Shown here one piece after another: positions 12,252 to 24,344 of a stretch of 64,000 nt of DNA (its first letter is position 1; each line of letters starts with the position of its first letter). The notes below the pieces were generated by a model. It saw nothing but the letters and a program-made list of their open reading frames with translations. It did not search any database and was not told the origin of the DNA. Source of the DNA: Phaseolus vulgaris (lineage: Eukaryota > Streptophyta > Magnoliopsida > Fabales > Fabaceae); NCBI RefSeq assembly GCF_000499845.2, contig NC_023759.2:21224716-21288715 (forward strand). The letters run 5' to 3'. The position numbers and the translations under genes are program-made.

Positions 12252-13500
12252 AATAATAACAAAAAAATCTCATTATAAGAAGTTGTTTAAAACCATTTAT
12301 CCAAAAATCAGTTGTCTTTTTAAAAGAAATATTTTTTTGTTAGTGTCAACAACATGAATCCACTTTCATTTTTTTTAAAATTAAAATATAAAAGTATATA
12401 TATTATATTATGTATTGATTTATATATCAAGGAATCTTTCATTCAATATAATAAAGTTGTTTTTCTATTTTACTTTTAGTAATATCTTAAATTCTAAATA
12501 TAAAAATATGAAGGACGAAAAAATAATAAAAAACCTACTTTACTTATTTTTTATTATTAAAAAATAATATTAAATGATGATATTTTATTTATAAAAAATT
12601 AACGAGAACACATAATATCTCGTGCTTGTGCATTCACATTTTTTATTTTTACTATTATTATATGTATATTTTTATTTATTTAAATGAAATATAGACTTAT
12701 GTGTATTCATATGTATGAGAGACACCGAGCATGAGAGACCGATAGAGCATGAAAGTCATATTATTGGATTTCAAGAGGTTTGAGAAAGAAGAGATATAAA
12801 GTAAGAAAAAACGAAGAGAGAAAAATGGTGATAAAATCCAAAAAATTCAAATTGAAAAATAACAACCATCCTTAAAAATTGAAGAAATAAAGATATATTT
12901 CAGAAAATTAAATTAAAAAAAAATTACTCTACATTTAAAACTACTTAACAATTTTAATATATTTAAAAAAAAATAAGAAATAACTCAATGTTCATAATAA
13001 AATAATAAAATTAATAAATATTGATATAAGGATAATATAGGAATAGATAACATATTGCATAGTATTATTAGATATTATTATTTTAAATATAATAAATACA
13101 CATGTGTATTTATATATATATATAGTTTAAAATTAAAAATAAAAATTAATATAGATATTAAGGTTTAAATTATTAAAATGAAATAGAAAGATAGAAAACA
13201 GGAATAAACTGAACAGTGGTTTTGTTTTGTGTGTGGACATGATGTGTTTTATAGTGTTACAGAACAGTTGGTAAATAGTGTTTTTTTAGGAAGTGACACA
13301 ATAAATGACCGACTAAAATAGAGCATGATGCGCAAATTGATACGAGTATAAATTGGTTTTGATGGAAAAAAAAAATTGGGAGTTTCGTTGCATTGTTGCA
13401 TCTATTTCTCCCCTTTCCTTCCCCAAATGCTCTTCCAAATATTAAATCATTGACAAGTGAAGAAGACTTAGCTCACCCAGAACGCTACTGTTGATTTGGT
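12252..13500. other. AT-rich intergenic region upstream of the ELMO gene
   Basis: No supported genes. It is very AT-rich with many poly-A and poly-T runs and a short (TA)n tract near 13110-13125. The last few hundred bases should contain the promoter of the downstream gene, but I could not place a convincing TATA box. A CT-rich stretch (about 13519-13545) at the presumed transcript start is common in plant core promoters and leaders. Confidence 0.6.
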
Positions 13501-14124
13501 AACACACCTTAACATACAATCTCTCTCTCTATTCATCTCTTTATTCTTCTATTTCCTTGTCAACCACGAAAACCAATTGCAATCCAATTAAGCAAACCCC
13601 TTTTCTTTTTAATTCATTTCTATCACTCATCACCACCAATTTTTATTATTTTCATTCCATTCCAAGATTCCTCCCCTCTTTCAAATTCAACTATTTTAAG
13701 AACGCCCCAATTTTTGGTGTTCTGCATTTCAAGTTATTCGTCTCGGTTTCAATTGAAAAGAAAGAGTTTATTTTTATAATTATTATCGGTAAATTAGACG
13801 ATCTTAGGGTTTATTCAATTTCTATTGTTATTGATTTCTGGACTTACTCTGTTATTGAAATTCAGTTCTTTTGTGGCTCTTGGATCCGGGGTTAGGGCAA
13901 TTAGAGGGAATTAGCCTTGCTTTGGTGTTTATCAACATCTGAAAAGGATTAGAACAATCCTTGTGATGTGGGTTATGGAAACAATAGGGAGTTCTAGCTG
14001 GTGTGATGCATGGATTTGCATTGAAAACATTGATGATGATAATGTTCTTTAACTCGATGGTTGTGTGTTCTGATAAATGGTCTTTTATTGACTTGTAGGC
14101 TGAACCATAGTAAAGAGGCATACT
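13500..14124 (+). promoter_or_regulatory. Putative 5' UTR and leader intron of the ELMO gene
   Basis: A CT-rich start (about 13519-13545) leads into a T-rich leader. An acceptor-like TTGACTTGTAG ends at 14098, 26 bases before the start codon, so a 5' UTR intron is likely; its donor is not certain. Open frames across this part lack any recognisable protein and end before the ATG. Confidence 0.45.
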
Positions 14125-17100
14125 ATGTCTTCAAGATCGTTGAGGAGAAGACTCCACCATGGGGATGTCGATGGCAAAAGGAATGAGCATTTGGATTCTT
14201 CGGGATTAGATTCTTTGAGTGAGCCCTTGCTGGCAGATGATGATTATGCTGAGAATAAGAAGGTGAATAAATATTTATATTAATTTTGAGGGGTGGGGGA
14301 ATTGGATTCATTTTTAAATGTGTATGCATATTGTGATGTTATGTTTTTCCATATCTTACAGATATGTACACTTGAAGATCTATGGGATGACGAGAGGAAG
14401 AAGGCGCAGTTTCATTGGACATTCATATTCTCAAACATCATTGCGCAATGGGCTCAGTGGTTAGGTGTGTGATAGATGACTGTTTTGGACCTTTCAGATA
14501 CAATTAAGCTTGATAGTATCGGTAATTGAGTAGTAGCCTGTTTCACTGATGTAAACATATAGCAATACTTGACTGCTTTTTTTCATCGTGAGTGTTTTCA
14601 TTAACTGCAAGTCTGCAACTAACCTAATGATGTTATGTTTGTTTTTTTCTATGCTGAAGTTGTCTTCTTCTAGTCTTGCATAAGCTGACTGACCCATGTT
14701 TTCCTAACATTCTCAGAGTGAGCTCTGCATTTAAAGTCAAACATGATTCTTGTGGTAATAGTTAATATATTTTGTGCGAAGTGTTCGTGGAAATTTTTCC
14801 ATCAGTGGTAATCATGGGGAACCAATGCTTTTGGCACTCTTCAAGTGAAGAAAGTCAATCTTTTTCCCTTGAGGTCTTTCATTTATATTGGCAACTAAAA
14901 GGATCAGTCTTTGGTCTGTGAACTTTTCATACTTAAAGCATTTCTGATGGAGCTTCTAAGTCATACTAGGCTAGTTATTGAGTTTGGTGGCAGAATCTCA
15001 TGGTGATTGGATCACTACATGTGAGGTTTGAAATGTAAAGCCTAGAGATAAACGGGAAACATTGCTTGGGATATTTAGTTTTTGAAATACATGAACTTTC
15101 TATCAGAGGACTGTTTATATTTATTCACTTCATGCATTTTATTTTACGCTTGGAAAAAATATTTTACTGTAAATACTAAACATCTCGATTTCGTGTATTA
15201 TTTATCTGTATCCTTTCCTCATTTCTGACTGGTGTACAAATGGAATACAAGACATGCAGCATGTTATGATTTTAACGGTGATTTTCTGACCTTTAACCTT
15301 GTTTAATTCATATTGCCTTTGCAGCAAATTTTGTACTAGGATCTGGATCTATTCTTGGGTGTCTTTTGTCTTTTCCTTCTTCTGCTTTAAATATGCAAAA
15401 CAATAGGGCGCTTCCTCCATCACTAAGTCCTCTGCAGGTATGTCTCGGGAAATCTTATATGGAATTCTGATGTGCTTGCTTATGCCAAAATCAAGTAACA
15501 TAATTCTAATTTAATTCTTTGGCAAATGAATTCATTCAAATGATTTTATTGTATTTCCCCTAATATAAATGTCTTGAATTTACAAACCTTATCTGAAATA
15601 CAGTTGATCTAAATTATGAATTTGGATCAATCAAATCAAAGCCCCTAAATCTACCATCCCCTCTTTTATGAATGCAATGGTCCCGGTAAATCCTGATAAT
15701 CTAATCAAGAATGTGATTGGATATTTTTGCTGGATTTAGTTTAATATTACTGCACAGTTTCTTGAATGTTTGCTGTAAGGCACAAGTAAGTCAATATTTG
15801 TTAAAAATTTGATATGTATTTTGTTGATATATAAATGGTAAATTTTGCATGAAGAAAAAGAAGTAAACTTTGAGATTTGATAAAGTGTTTTCCTCCTTTT
15901 GTAAATATGTTTACTCAAACATCTGATCTGTTCAGATTTTTTTTCTTTTGTTGAGCTTCTGTAGCCCTTTTAAAATGATATCATTGTAGTTGAGGTATAT
16001 GTTTGTTGTTTGTTGTTGTTTTCAAGATTTTTATGTTATATATTGCTATTTATTGTTTATAGCTTCTGGCCACCTGCTTTTCTTGTTTCTAGCAATTTGT
16101 AGATATTTAACATGTATTTCTTTTTCAGGAAGAAAGACTGAAAAACATACGGCAACGGCTTGAAGTTCCCTTTGATGGTTCTAAAGCTGAACACCAAGTA
16201 TTTAAATAATGCTTTTTCTGTTTTAATTTTCATATCACTTTACTGACATTTGCTACTACACCCTGCATCCTATCTGTTTTAAATTTAACTTGTTTTGATT
16301 CTGCTGTTATCTTTATGTGTATCTTTTGATATAATGAAGCTGATTTTCTATTTTGTTCTGCAATCTGCATGCATGCTTGATATGCAATCTTAATGTGTTT
16401 GAACTGGAACGTGAGCATGGCAATTGATTGACTTGCAAATGCTTGCATACGAAGATATACAAAATTTTTAATTAAATTGCCTCACATGGATGAACTAAAA
16501 GGTGGACAAGCACAATGACTATTTGTTGCATGTCTGTTGTGTATAGTATATGTATCTAATCCACCCATAGGGTGTTTCTAAGAATTTATAATATAAATAG
16601 TCAATCGATTATGTAATATACTCTTTGTTTTACTGACGGTAGGATGCCATTTTCAATCTTTTTTGGTTGCAGGATGCTCTTAAACAATTGTGGAAATTGG
16701 CTTACCCTGACAGGGAGCTTCCTGCACTTAAATCCGACCTCTGGAAGGAAATGGGATGGCAAGGTTCAGACCCTTCAACAGATTTTAGGTGTGTGATAAA
16801 AAACAATGCATTATACTTTTAAAGAGAGAGGTTGGGAGCTTGGGTATGGATAGGGTTTTATTAAGCAACAGGTCAAGGACTCAAAATATTATCTCAGACT
16901 GTTAAGTCTTTATTGGTTTATAATAGTAAATGAATGGTAACATTTTGACCCTCTCATGCACTCTGTTGATTGCCGTAATAATCATGGGCTAACACTCCCT
17001 ATAGGTTTTGTACTTTTAAATGTTTGATAGTTTGATTTTGGATTTTGAGGAGTAGTTTCTCGTCTACTTTGGAAGTAATGGGTCACATTCCCTTGGCATG

Positions 17101-20100
17101 ATCTTATGGTATGCGTAAGTTAGAATAAAATAATGTAACAGCTTTACTGATTATTTTTTCCAGAAAGACTATTTTTTTGACAAGATATTTCTTAATTATA
17201 ATCTTGATCTTCCAAGATTAGTTTCCTTGAAGTCTGATCTTTACACATTCAATTGCATATTCTTTGTTTTTTGGGAATTAAGATTAGTTAATTGAACTTC
17301 TAATCATGGTTTACAGGGGTGGAGGATTTATTTCATTAGAGAATCTCATCTTCTTTGCAAAGACGTATCCAGTAAGTTTCTTCCATTGCATTTGCATTCA
17401 TGAATACACTGCCCTTGCTTAATGTGTAGGTTTAATATTTCTTATCAATACATTATTATATCGAATTCCTTTTCATTATATTTAAAGTTATAATTTGCTT
17501 ACTGATTTTTCTCTCAAGGCCAAATTCTATCCCTATCCTTGTAAACAGAGAGTGCTTTACTTTACAACCTTTGTTGTTCACTTCTATCTAGTTGTGTACG
17601 ATTGAAATTGGCCCATTGATCCACTTTGATTGACAAATTACCAGATTGCTAAAGAATGTCCAGTTATGATTTAGAAAATAAGCTATTATATTTATATATA
17701 TGCAAGACTTTTGTTTTCTCCCTAGGGAGGAGGGAGCTTTAAATTCCTGCAGATCCATATACCTAGCTTCTGTTCTCAGGCTTGGATATTTTCTTTTTTT
17801 GAGAAAATATTTTATAAAAGAGAAGTGGGAAAATTTCATGGGGGTTGATAAAATATCCCAGTGAAAGGAGAAACTAAAAGAAAATAGAAAAATGCTAGAT
17901 GATACTGGCTTTCACAACGAGTTGTTTCCTGAGTTGATGGTTTATCTGCAGTCATTCCTCTTTACTGGATAAAATATGAACAAAATCAGCTTTTAGAAAA
18001 TAAGAGCCTATTAGGTTAAAAAAAGAAGTCCAACATAGCTATCCAATCTCTCTCTCTCTCTCTATCTATCTATCTATATATATATATATATATATATATA
18101 TTTCCTTAAGAAAAAATCTCTCTAGAAGACCAAAGACAACACAAACCTATCCATATGCTAGGCATTTTCTATGGAAAAAATCAGAAAATTTACGTGCATT
18201 GCTTTCACCTATTATTTTATCTGATGTTCTCGAAAGAATCATGAAAAAGTCACTGTAGTTTAAAGTAGTGGTGACAACACTCAATTTATCTAGATTTATT
18301 TAATTTTATGGATAGTTAATGATGTATCTTTTTTTTTTTCAAAATCCAATAAATTCTCTCATCAATACTTAATGCATTAAAATTAATTCAATGAGGTTTT
18401 TTCATTCTTAAAACCACTTCAAAAAGTGCTTTCAAAAATACTTTTAAAATTAACAAATTTTTTTTGACAATTGTTTCAAAAATATATTTTTAATATTTGA
18501 AATAAAATATATCAATTTTATGGATGGATTGCATCCATGATTTTTTTTTTTTTTGTAAATGGATTGAATTTTTATCAAATGGATAAGATTTTTCAATTAA
18601 ATTTTTAATGGATTAATGATTTTTTCACCCGAACAATTATAATTCAAAATAATATTTATCCGAATCACTATTGACCAAGAAATCAACATGTCATTTTACT
18701 CTGAAGTAGCCTTCTGAAAATGCAAAAAAAAGAAATTAGCATCATCAACATTGTCGATCTTAACACTGGTCATTCCCACCCCATACATTTTTTTTTTGGT
18801 TAAATTCTTATTCTATCCCTCTTCACATTTCCCTCCCCCTCATTCAACCCACCTTCTCATCTTCATACTTACTTTCTCTCCATTTTTTCTTCTACAAGCA
18901 TTGCTCTGCCACCTTGTACTCTCCTTTTTCTCATCAAAGCCAATGCTAGATTTTATAACAAATAAAACTACTTGTGCTCGTGTAACTCTGAGGGCATGCC
19001 CAACATTCACCAAAAACTTTCAAAATCTCTCCCACTGACCTTGTAAAATTATATGTTGCTGTTTCTGAAATAGAGTACCAAATTACACCCATACTTGTAG
19101 ACATTCATTTTTTATTTAAGACGACTTTTAGAAATTCCTAACTGATATATCGTAAATATTTATGTAAATTTATTCTTGATGCTGCACTGTTATAGGTGCA
19201 CCAACTTTTCCTTGTGCTTTTGGTTTTGAATTTCTTGCAATTATATAAATTTTCAATATACTGTTGATAAAGTCGTTTTTCCCATGTGCATTTCTGCTTT
19301 CATGGCTTTATATGAAGCAGAAGTTGATTATGCACGTGTACACAATGTGTTTCATACTTGAATGAGTAGCATGGTTTTGGTTAGTTAAGCTCGCTTCTTC
19401 GTGTCCCTGTCATAGGATTCATTCCAGCGATTATTGAATAAACAAGATGGAACCAGAGCAGACTGGGAATATCCGTTTGCAGTAGCTGGAATCAACATTT
19501 CTTTTATGTTGACTCAAATTTTGGATCTTCAATCAGGTACCATATATTCTCTTACGAAGAAATTCAGTGTTTGTTTATAATGATGATGGTTATTCTCTGC
19601 TTTAAGTAATTAAGTTCTCTGCTTTAAGTAATTAAGTTATTGTACAATCTTGTTTCATCAAGCCACCTTCACAGATTTAATATTATTTTGGGGGGTTTCC
19701 TTATCTGCAATTAGTGTTGATGTGTGCTTCTTTCTCACTCAGATACATCATTAATGTAAACTCGTCTGATGCAACTATTTTCCTTGCAGGGCATCCATCT
19801 TCTTTGTCCGGATTCTGTTTTCTGAAATTGCTTGAAGAGGATGAAATGGCATTTGATAACCTTTTTTGTGTTGCTTTTCAAATGATGGATGCTCAGTGGC
19901 TAGCGAAGCGTGCGACATATATGGAATTTAATGTATGTATCATTAAATGGTATCTGCTAATTTCTTAATTATTTTGATTAGTCTCTGATAATGATTCATT
20001 TATATTTTTTTTATTAGGATGTTTTGAAGTTCACCAGAGCGCAGTTGGAGCGAGAGCTTGGTTTGGAAGACATCTCCAGCGTTAAAGATTTACCTGCCTA

Positions 20101-20116
20101 CAACATGTTGAGATGA
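14125..20116 (+). CDS. ELMO/CED-12 domain-containing protein, nine coding exons
   Basis: Coding exons are 14125-14262, 14362-14464, 15325-15437, 16129-16197, 16673-16788, 17317-17371, 19416-19536, 19790-19932 and 20018-20116. They total 957 nt and encode 318 residues plus TGA. Every intron is GT-AG and the phases agree. An ELMO domain spans about residues 130-295. It keeps the family signature, including GWQG..P.TDFRGGG with R180, the arginine linked to GTPase-activating activity in animal ELMOD proteins; that codon is split by intron 5. The family acts on small GTPases of the Arf/Rac groups; the plant role is poorly known. Length matches plant single-domain ELMO proteins. Intron 6 is about 2 kb. 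Only intact host gene seen. Confidence 0.93.
17372..19415 (+). other. Intron 6 of the ELMO gene with microsatellite
   Basis: This 2-kb intron is far longer than its neighbours. It contains a compound microsatellite of CT, then TATC, then TA units (about 18047-18102) and several long T and A runs (18331, 18541, 18788). Low-complexity AT sequence at 18280-18640 may be an old insertion, but no terminal repeats were found. Confidence 0.6.
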
Positions 20117-20785
20117 TTGGCCATTGTCATTTAGTTCAAACATTTCTTTGTTTTTGTTTTGGCGAAGAATATTAGATGAAATGTGTCTTAGGCATTTGTC
20201 ATTTTATCTGTATACAGAAACGTCAAAATGAAGCGCAAATATCAGATAAATCATTCTGCTAAATGAAGCATCAGCATGTGTATTATTACCACATACAAGT
20301 TCTTCATGAAATTTCTTCTAGTGAGATACGCATGGATTGAATCAAAAGTGAGATATCGAGAGAGAAAATAATTTAATTACTAAAGGTTTGTCATATTATC
20401 TAATACCCTATTTTTGGATATACGCAAATGGAAGGGAAAGCACGAAAATAAGAAAGAAATATAAGCACAAAAAATAAAATGATAACAGACATTGCTCTTA
20501 AAAAAAAAAAGCGATCAAAGAAGAAAGTTATAGCAAAATCATATGTTAATATTTTATTAATAATTAACGTTAAATAAATAATTAAAATTAAGAATTCGAA
20601 TATAAATATTAAAATAATAAATAAAATAAAATAAATAATTTAAATTGCAATCATTTTAAAAATAATTTATTTTCATATATTATTATTTTAAAAGATAGTT
20701 TTTTATTTTAATTTATTACTTATTGTAACACCAATTAATATTTTTAAAGTTGTTATTTTCATAAAAAATTCAAATATTTATTTTG
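20117..20785. other. 3' flank of the ELMO gene, AT-rich
   Basis: It begins with the 3' UTR of the ELMO gene. No polyadenylation site can be fixed; AATAAA-like strings occur beyond 20450. The rest is AT-rich without coding potential and leads into a long (TA)n tract. Confidence 0.5.

Positions 20786-20850
<65 letters not shown>
20786..20850. repeat. (TA)n microsatellite, left part
   Basis: About 65 bases of TA dinucleotide stop exactly at the TG of the Tat-like LTR. The tract resumes as (AT)n at 26915-26944 on the other side, so the element inserted into a TA microsatellite. Confidence 0.9.
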
Positions 20851-20854
<4 letters not shown>

Positions 20855-22093
20855 CCCGCCGGTTGACCGGATCGTCTTTGCGCGTGGCTTGTCCTCGCGA
20901 GCTAGGGCACCTTCGTTGTGCTCCGTCTGTGAGTACCTGAAAAGAAGTGAACAAAGGGGCACCCTCGTGGCCGTTTGCACTCCGACGATCAAGTTAGCTA
21001 ACGAGAAACATCAAAGGTGACACACCTCCGTATCGGAACACCGTAAACGAATGCTCTGAAGGTGGTCAGAAATAACTGAGTGACTAAAACTGTGTTGCCC
21101 TAATTGCCTTGTGCTCACAGTGGGTGCGCAACAAAAACAACTAGGGTTTGTGCTCTGTGTAAAACTGCGAGAATTCGGTCAAAACTCGGTCCCCTTTTCA
21201 AACGACCCAAGGCCCCTTTTTATATACCTTCTGCATTTAAAGCGCGTTGAAGCGCATTGAAGGCGTATAAAAATGTGCCTTGAAACATTTGATACGTAAA
21301 CTAAATTAACGCGTACCTTGGCAAACTTTCACTGAAACCTTTAATGAGCACGTGTGCATTGCCACGTGCCCTTCAGACTTGATCGTTATTCTGCGCAGAG
21401 GGTCCCATGGCGCCGCAACCCAACTTAGGGTTAATCCATTGTGTGGGCCCTCCTTCCTTCGAAGTGCTTTTGGCGCGTGGGTTGACTTTCTGGGTGCCAA
21501 CTCATGCGTCCCAATCACTAGTCACTTGCCCTGGGAGTGTATCTACCTTTCTCTCGTACCACGCACGTGGTTCTCCCCTGGTCTTGGCCCTCTCATGGGT
21601 CGTATCTGTACCAGGGTCTCCCAGCAGTGGCGTGGATACTTCACGAGTCAGGATGTCCCCTACTGGTGTTAGAACTTATGGCTTTGAAGCCACCTTTCTC
21701 TTTTCCTTGCTACTGTTCTAGACTGTCGAGGCCCAAAGCCTCCTTGCGACGTCTTAACTTGGCGACGCCCCTCTTTGGGTGATGTCTCTCTTGGGCGATG
21801 TCTTTGCTTGGCGATGCCTCTCTTGGGCGATGCCTCTCTTGGGCGATGTCAGACCACCTGATCTTCCATTATCTAACACGTCGGTAACACACAAAGCGGC
21901 GACAACCGATTATGTATGCCGCAGAACGCCACTTCCATAAACGGCGACTATGTACACCGCAGAACGCCACTTCCATAAACGACGACTATGTACACCGCAG
22001 AACGCCACTTCCATAAACGGCGACTGTGTTGACTTCTTGACCACCCACCTTTCTCTTTTCTACGTCATCACACCCGATGACCCAATCGGTACA
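20851..22093 (-). repeat. 3' LTR of the Tat-like element (1243 bp)
   Basis: It is near-identical to 25640-26914, and shorter mainly because it has fewer short tandem units around 21780-21850. A TATATAAAAAG promoter box lies on the minus strand near 21217-21227. A block of about 48 bp (CGCCACTTCCATAAACG...) is repeated at about 21920-22030. Confidence 0.85.
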
Positions 22094-24110
22094 CAAGCCC
22101 CCCAGTCTTGAGCTGATAACTTGTTTCAACAAAAAGACTAAGGCCTCGCCCTATCGTCCACGTGGCATTTTGATGTGTATATGATGTGATTGCCCTTTGC
22201 TTAATTTACATCTGTCATGGACTTTATCTGTAACTATAACTCTTGATCCTTACCTAAATGTTTATTTGCTTTATCTTTGCATACTTGTGTCTGCTTCTGC
22301 TTTCTTTGCTATATCGCGTGTGTTACCTTCGGTACTCTTTGTCATTGTGTTCGACTTTAACTCTTTGGGTAGCACGTGATCTCCCCTCTTACCCTTCCCG
22401 TTTAAGTTGTGATGCGTACCCTTCCCTTGGTCTCTCCACCAAGGAACTTACTTGGCCTTCGTATCTGTGAGGAATCTTCCTTATGAAAGCGTCGCTTGCC
22501 TTGTCATTGCCCGAAGGCACGGGAGGACTATACCTGTTCGTCTCTGGTGCCTCAACGTCGCTCGAGGGCGAGGAGGGCTTATCTCTCCTGTGCTGGGTGT
22601 CTACACTCAAGGAGGGACCTGCTCTGGGTGTCCTCAGAGCGCCTGAATACTTTGGGACAAAAGTCGCACTCTGGTGCCCACGCCCATGGGGAGGTCTAAA
22701 CAATAGTACCACATTGTTCATGGAGTGTCTAAAACACCAGGGCAACTTAGCCCTTATCTTTTTGCGTTCGGTGCCCACGCCTGAGGAGAGGCCTGCTATA
22801 GAAACGCCGTATTGTCCCAGGGTGTCTAAAAACACCAAGACGAAGTGTTCTGAACATCAGACGCTGGGGCTAGCTGTTCCTACCTGAGGAGGGGGCGTCC
22901 CAAAGGAATCCCTTGACCCCTGCCCAGGGACTAAGTACCTAGATTTTAGCTTTCATCTATCGTCTGATACCGGGGCCAGCTATTCATACCTGAGGAGGGG
23001 GCGTCTCGAAGGAATCCCTTAACCTCTGCTCAAGGGCTAAGCGCCCGGGTTTTAACTTATACTGATATCTGGTACCGGGGCTAGTTGTTCATACTTGAGG
23101 AGGGGGCGTCCCCGAAAGAATCCCTTAACCCCTTATCAAGGACTAGGCTTCCGGATTTTAACTTTATACTGATATCTGATACCGGGGCTAGCTGTTCGTA
23201 CTTGAGGAGGGGGCGTCCCGAAAGAATCCCTTAACCCCTGATCAAGGACTAGGCCCCCGGATTTTAACTTTATACTGATATCTGAAACCGGGGCTAGCTG
23301 TTCATACTGAGGAGGGGGCGTCCCGAAAGAATCCCTTAACCCCTGATCAAGGACTAGGCTCCCGGATTGTAACTTTATACTGATATCTGATACCGGGGCT
23401 AGCTGTTCATACTTGAGGAGGGGGCGTCCCGAAAGAATCCCTTAACCCCTGATCAAGGACTATGCTCCCGGATTTTAACTCATACTGGACATACCTGTCA
23501 TCTTGCTCTGAACTCACTCGAGGGTGAGAAGGACTTTTCCTGATGCCTCAACTTGCCCAGGGGTTACATCTCCTCCTCCCCTGGATGCACTGAGGACTTT
23601 CAAACTTGCCTCAATTTGCTTACGCAAAGAGGTCTTGTAATCTGTTCTTGCCTGTACTCGCTCAAGGTGAGGAGGTCTTTTCAATCTCTTCTCGCCTACG
23701 CTCGCTCATGGCGAGGAGGACTTTTTTAATCTTTTCTCGCCAACACTCGCTCGCGGCAAGGAGGACTTTTTAATGTCTTCTCGCCGGACGGTGATGAGAA
23801 CTTAGAAAACTTTATACTTGTGCCTCCGATCGCCAGGTGGCGATGAGGGTTTAAAACTTTATGCTTTCAAACTTTGCACTGAATGTATGCAATCTGAATT
23901 CACCGTTGCCTTGAAACTACACAAGGGCGATAAAGTCTCTTTCCGAAAACTTAAAAAACGATGAGCATGCAAACTTAATAACTGGGAAACTTTGATAAAC
24001 TTCGAAACCTTCTTTATTGGGTGGCCTCGTTAAAAACCCTCCTTAGGGAAAAAGAGTGCCCCCTTAAAAAACTGTTTTAACTGAAACATCTTAAACTGTT
24101 CGAGTTAATT
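22094..24110 (-). repeat. 3' untranslated zone with six 106-bp tandem repeats
   Basis: Between the integrase stop and the 3' LTR. A unit beginning GGGGCTAGCTGTTC is repeated from 22866, 22972, 23077, 23184, 23290 and 23395, a period of 105-107 bp, ending near 23490. Each unit has a GAGGAGGGGGCGTC block. Around 23500-23870 a looser repeat (CTCGCTC...GAGGAGGACTTTT) continues. Open frames here are not conserved between units, so I treat the zone as noncoding. Confidence 0.8.
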
Positions 24111-24344
24111 GCTACTTACAATGCTTTAACTGTAATAAAACTTGAGATGGGTGGCGTTCCAAGTGCGAGGAATCGCCCCTCCTTCCAGCGTCACCAAGCG
24201 GTAGGCGCCGTTCCCGAGTGCTTTGGTTATTCTAAACGGTCTTGTCCACTTGGGTGACAATTTATTCTCCATCTCGTATTGGTGGGCCTTCCTCATCACC
24301 AGGTCGCCATCTCTGAATTGCCTTGGCCTTATTCTGGCATCGTC
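24111..24344 (-). pseudogene. Integrase C-terminal remnant fused behind gag
   Basis: Minus-strand translation from about 24344 gives a typical gypsy integrase tail: a GDLV.RK motif, then K.SPKWTRPF, then a GAYRL...GG..P.TWN..HLK.YY ending at a stop near 24113. Only about 70 residues remain, and the catalytic core is missing. The tail lies directly after gag, in a different frame, which marks the edge of the internal deletion. Confidence 0.8.

Noticed and set aside
21352..21782. Several overlapping plus-strand frames of 80-106 codons, repeated at 26109-26546
   Set aside because: These are the same LTR sequence in two places, antisense to the element, with no protein likeness; both strands are open because of high GC.
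22389..22887. Frames on both strands up to 149 codons
   Set aside because: They are in the 3' untranslated zone of the Tat-like element. Mutual overlap on opposite strands and low complexity suggest chance.
22866..23490. Regular direct repeats considered as a CRISPR array
   Set aside because: The 106-bp units abut with no unique spacers, inside an LTR element of a plant genome.
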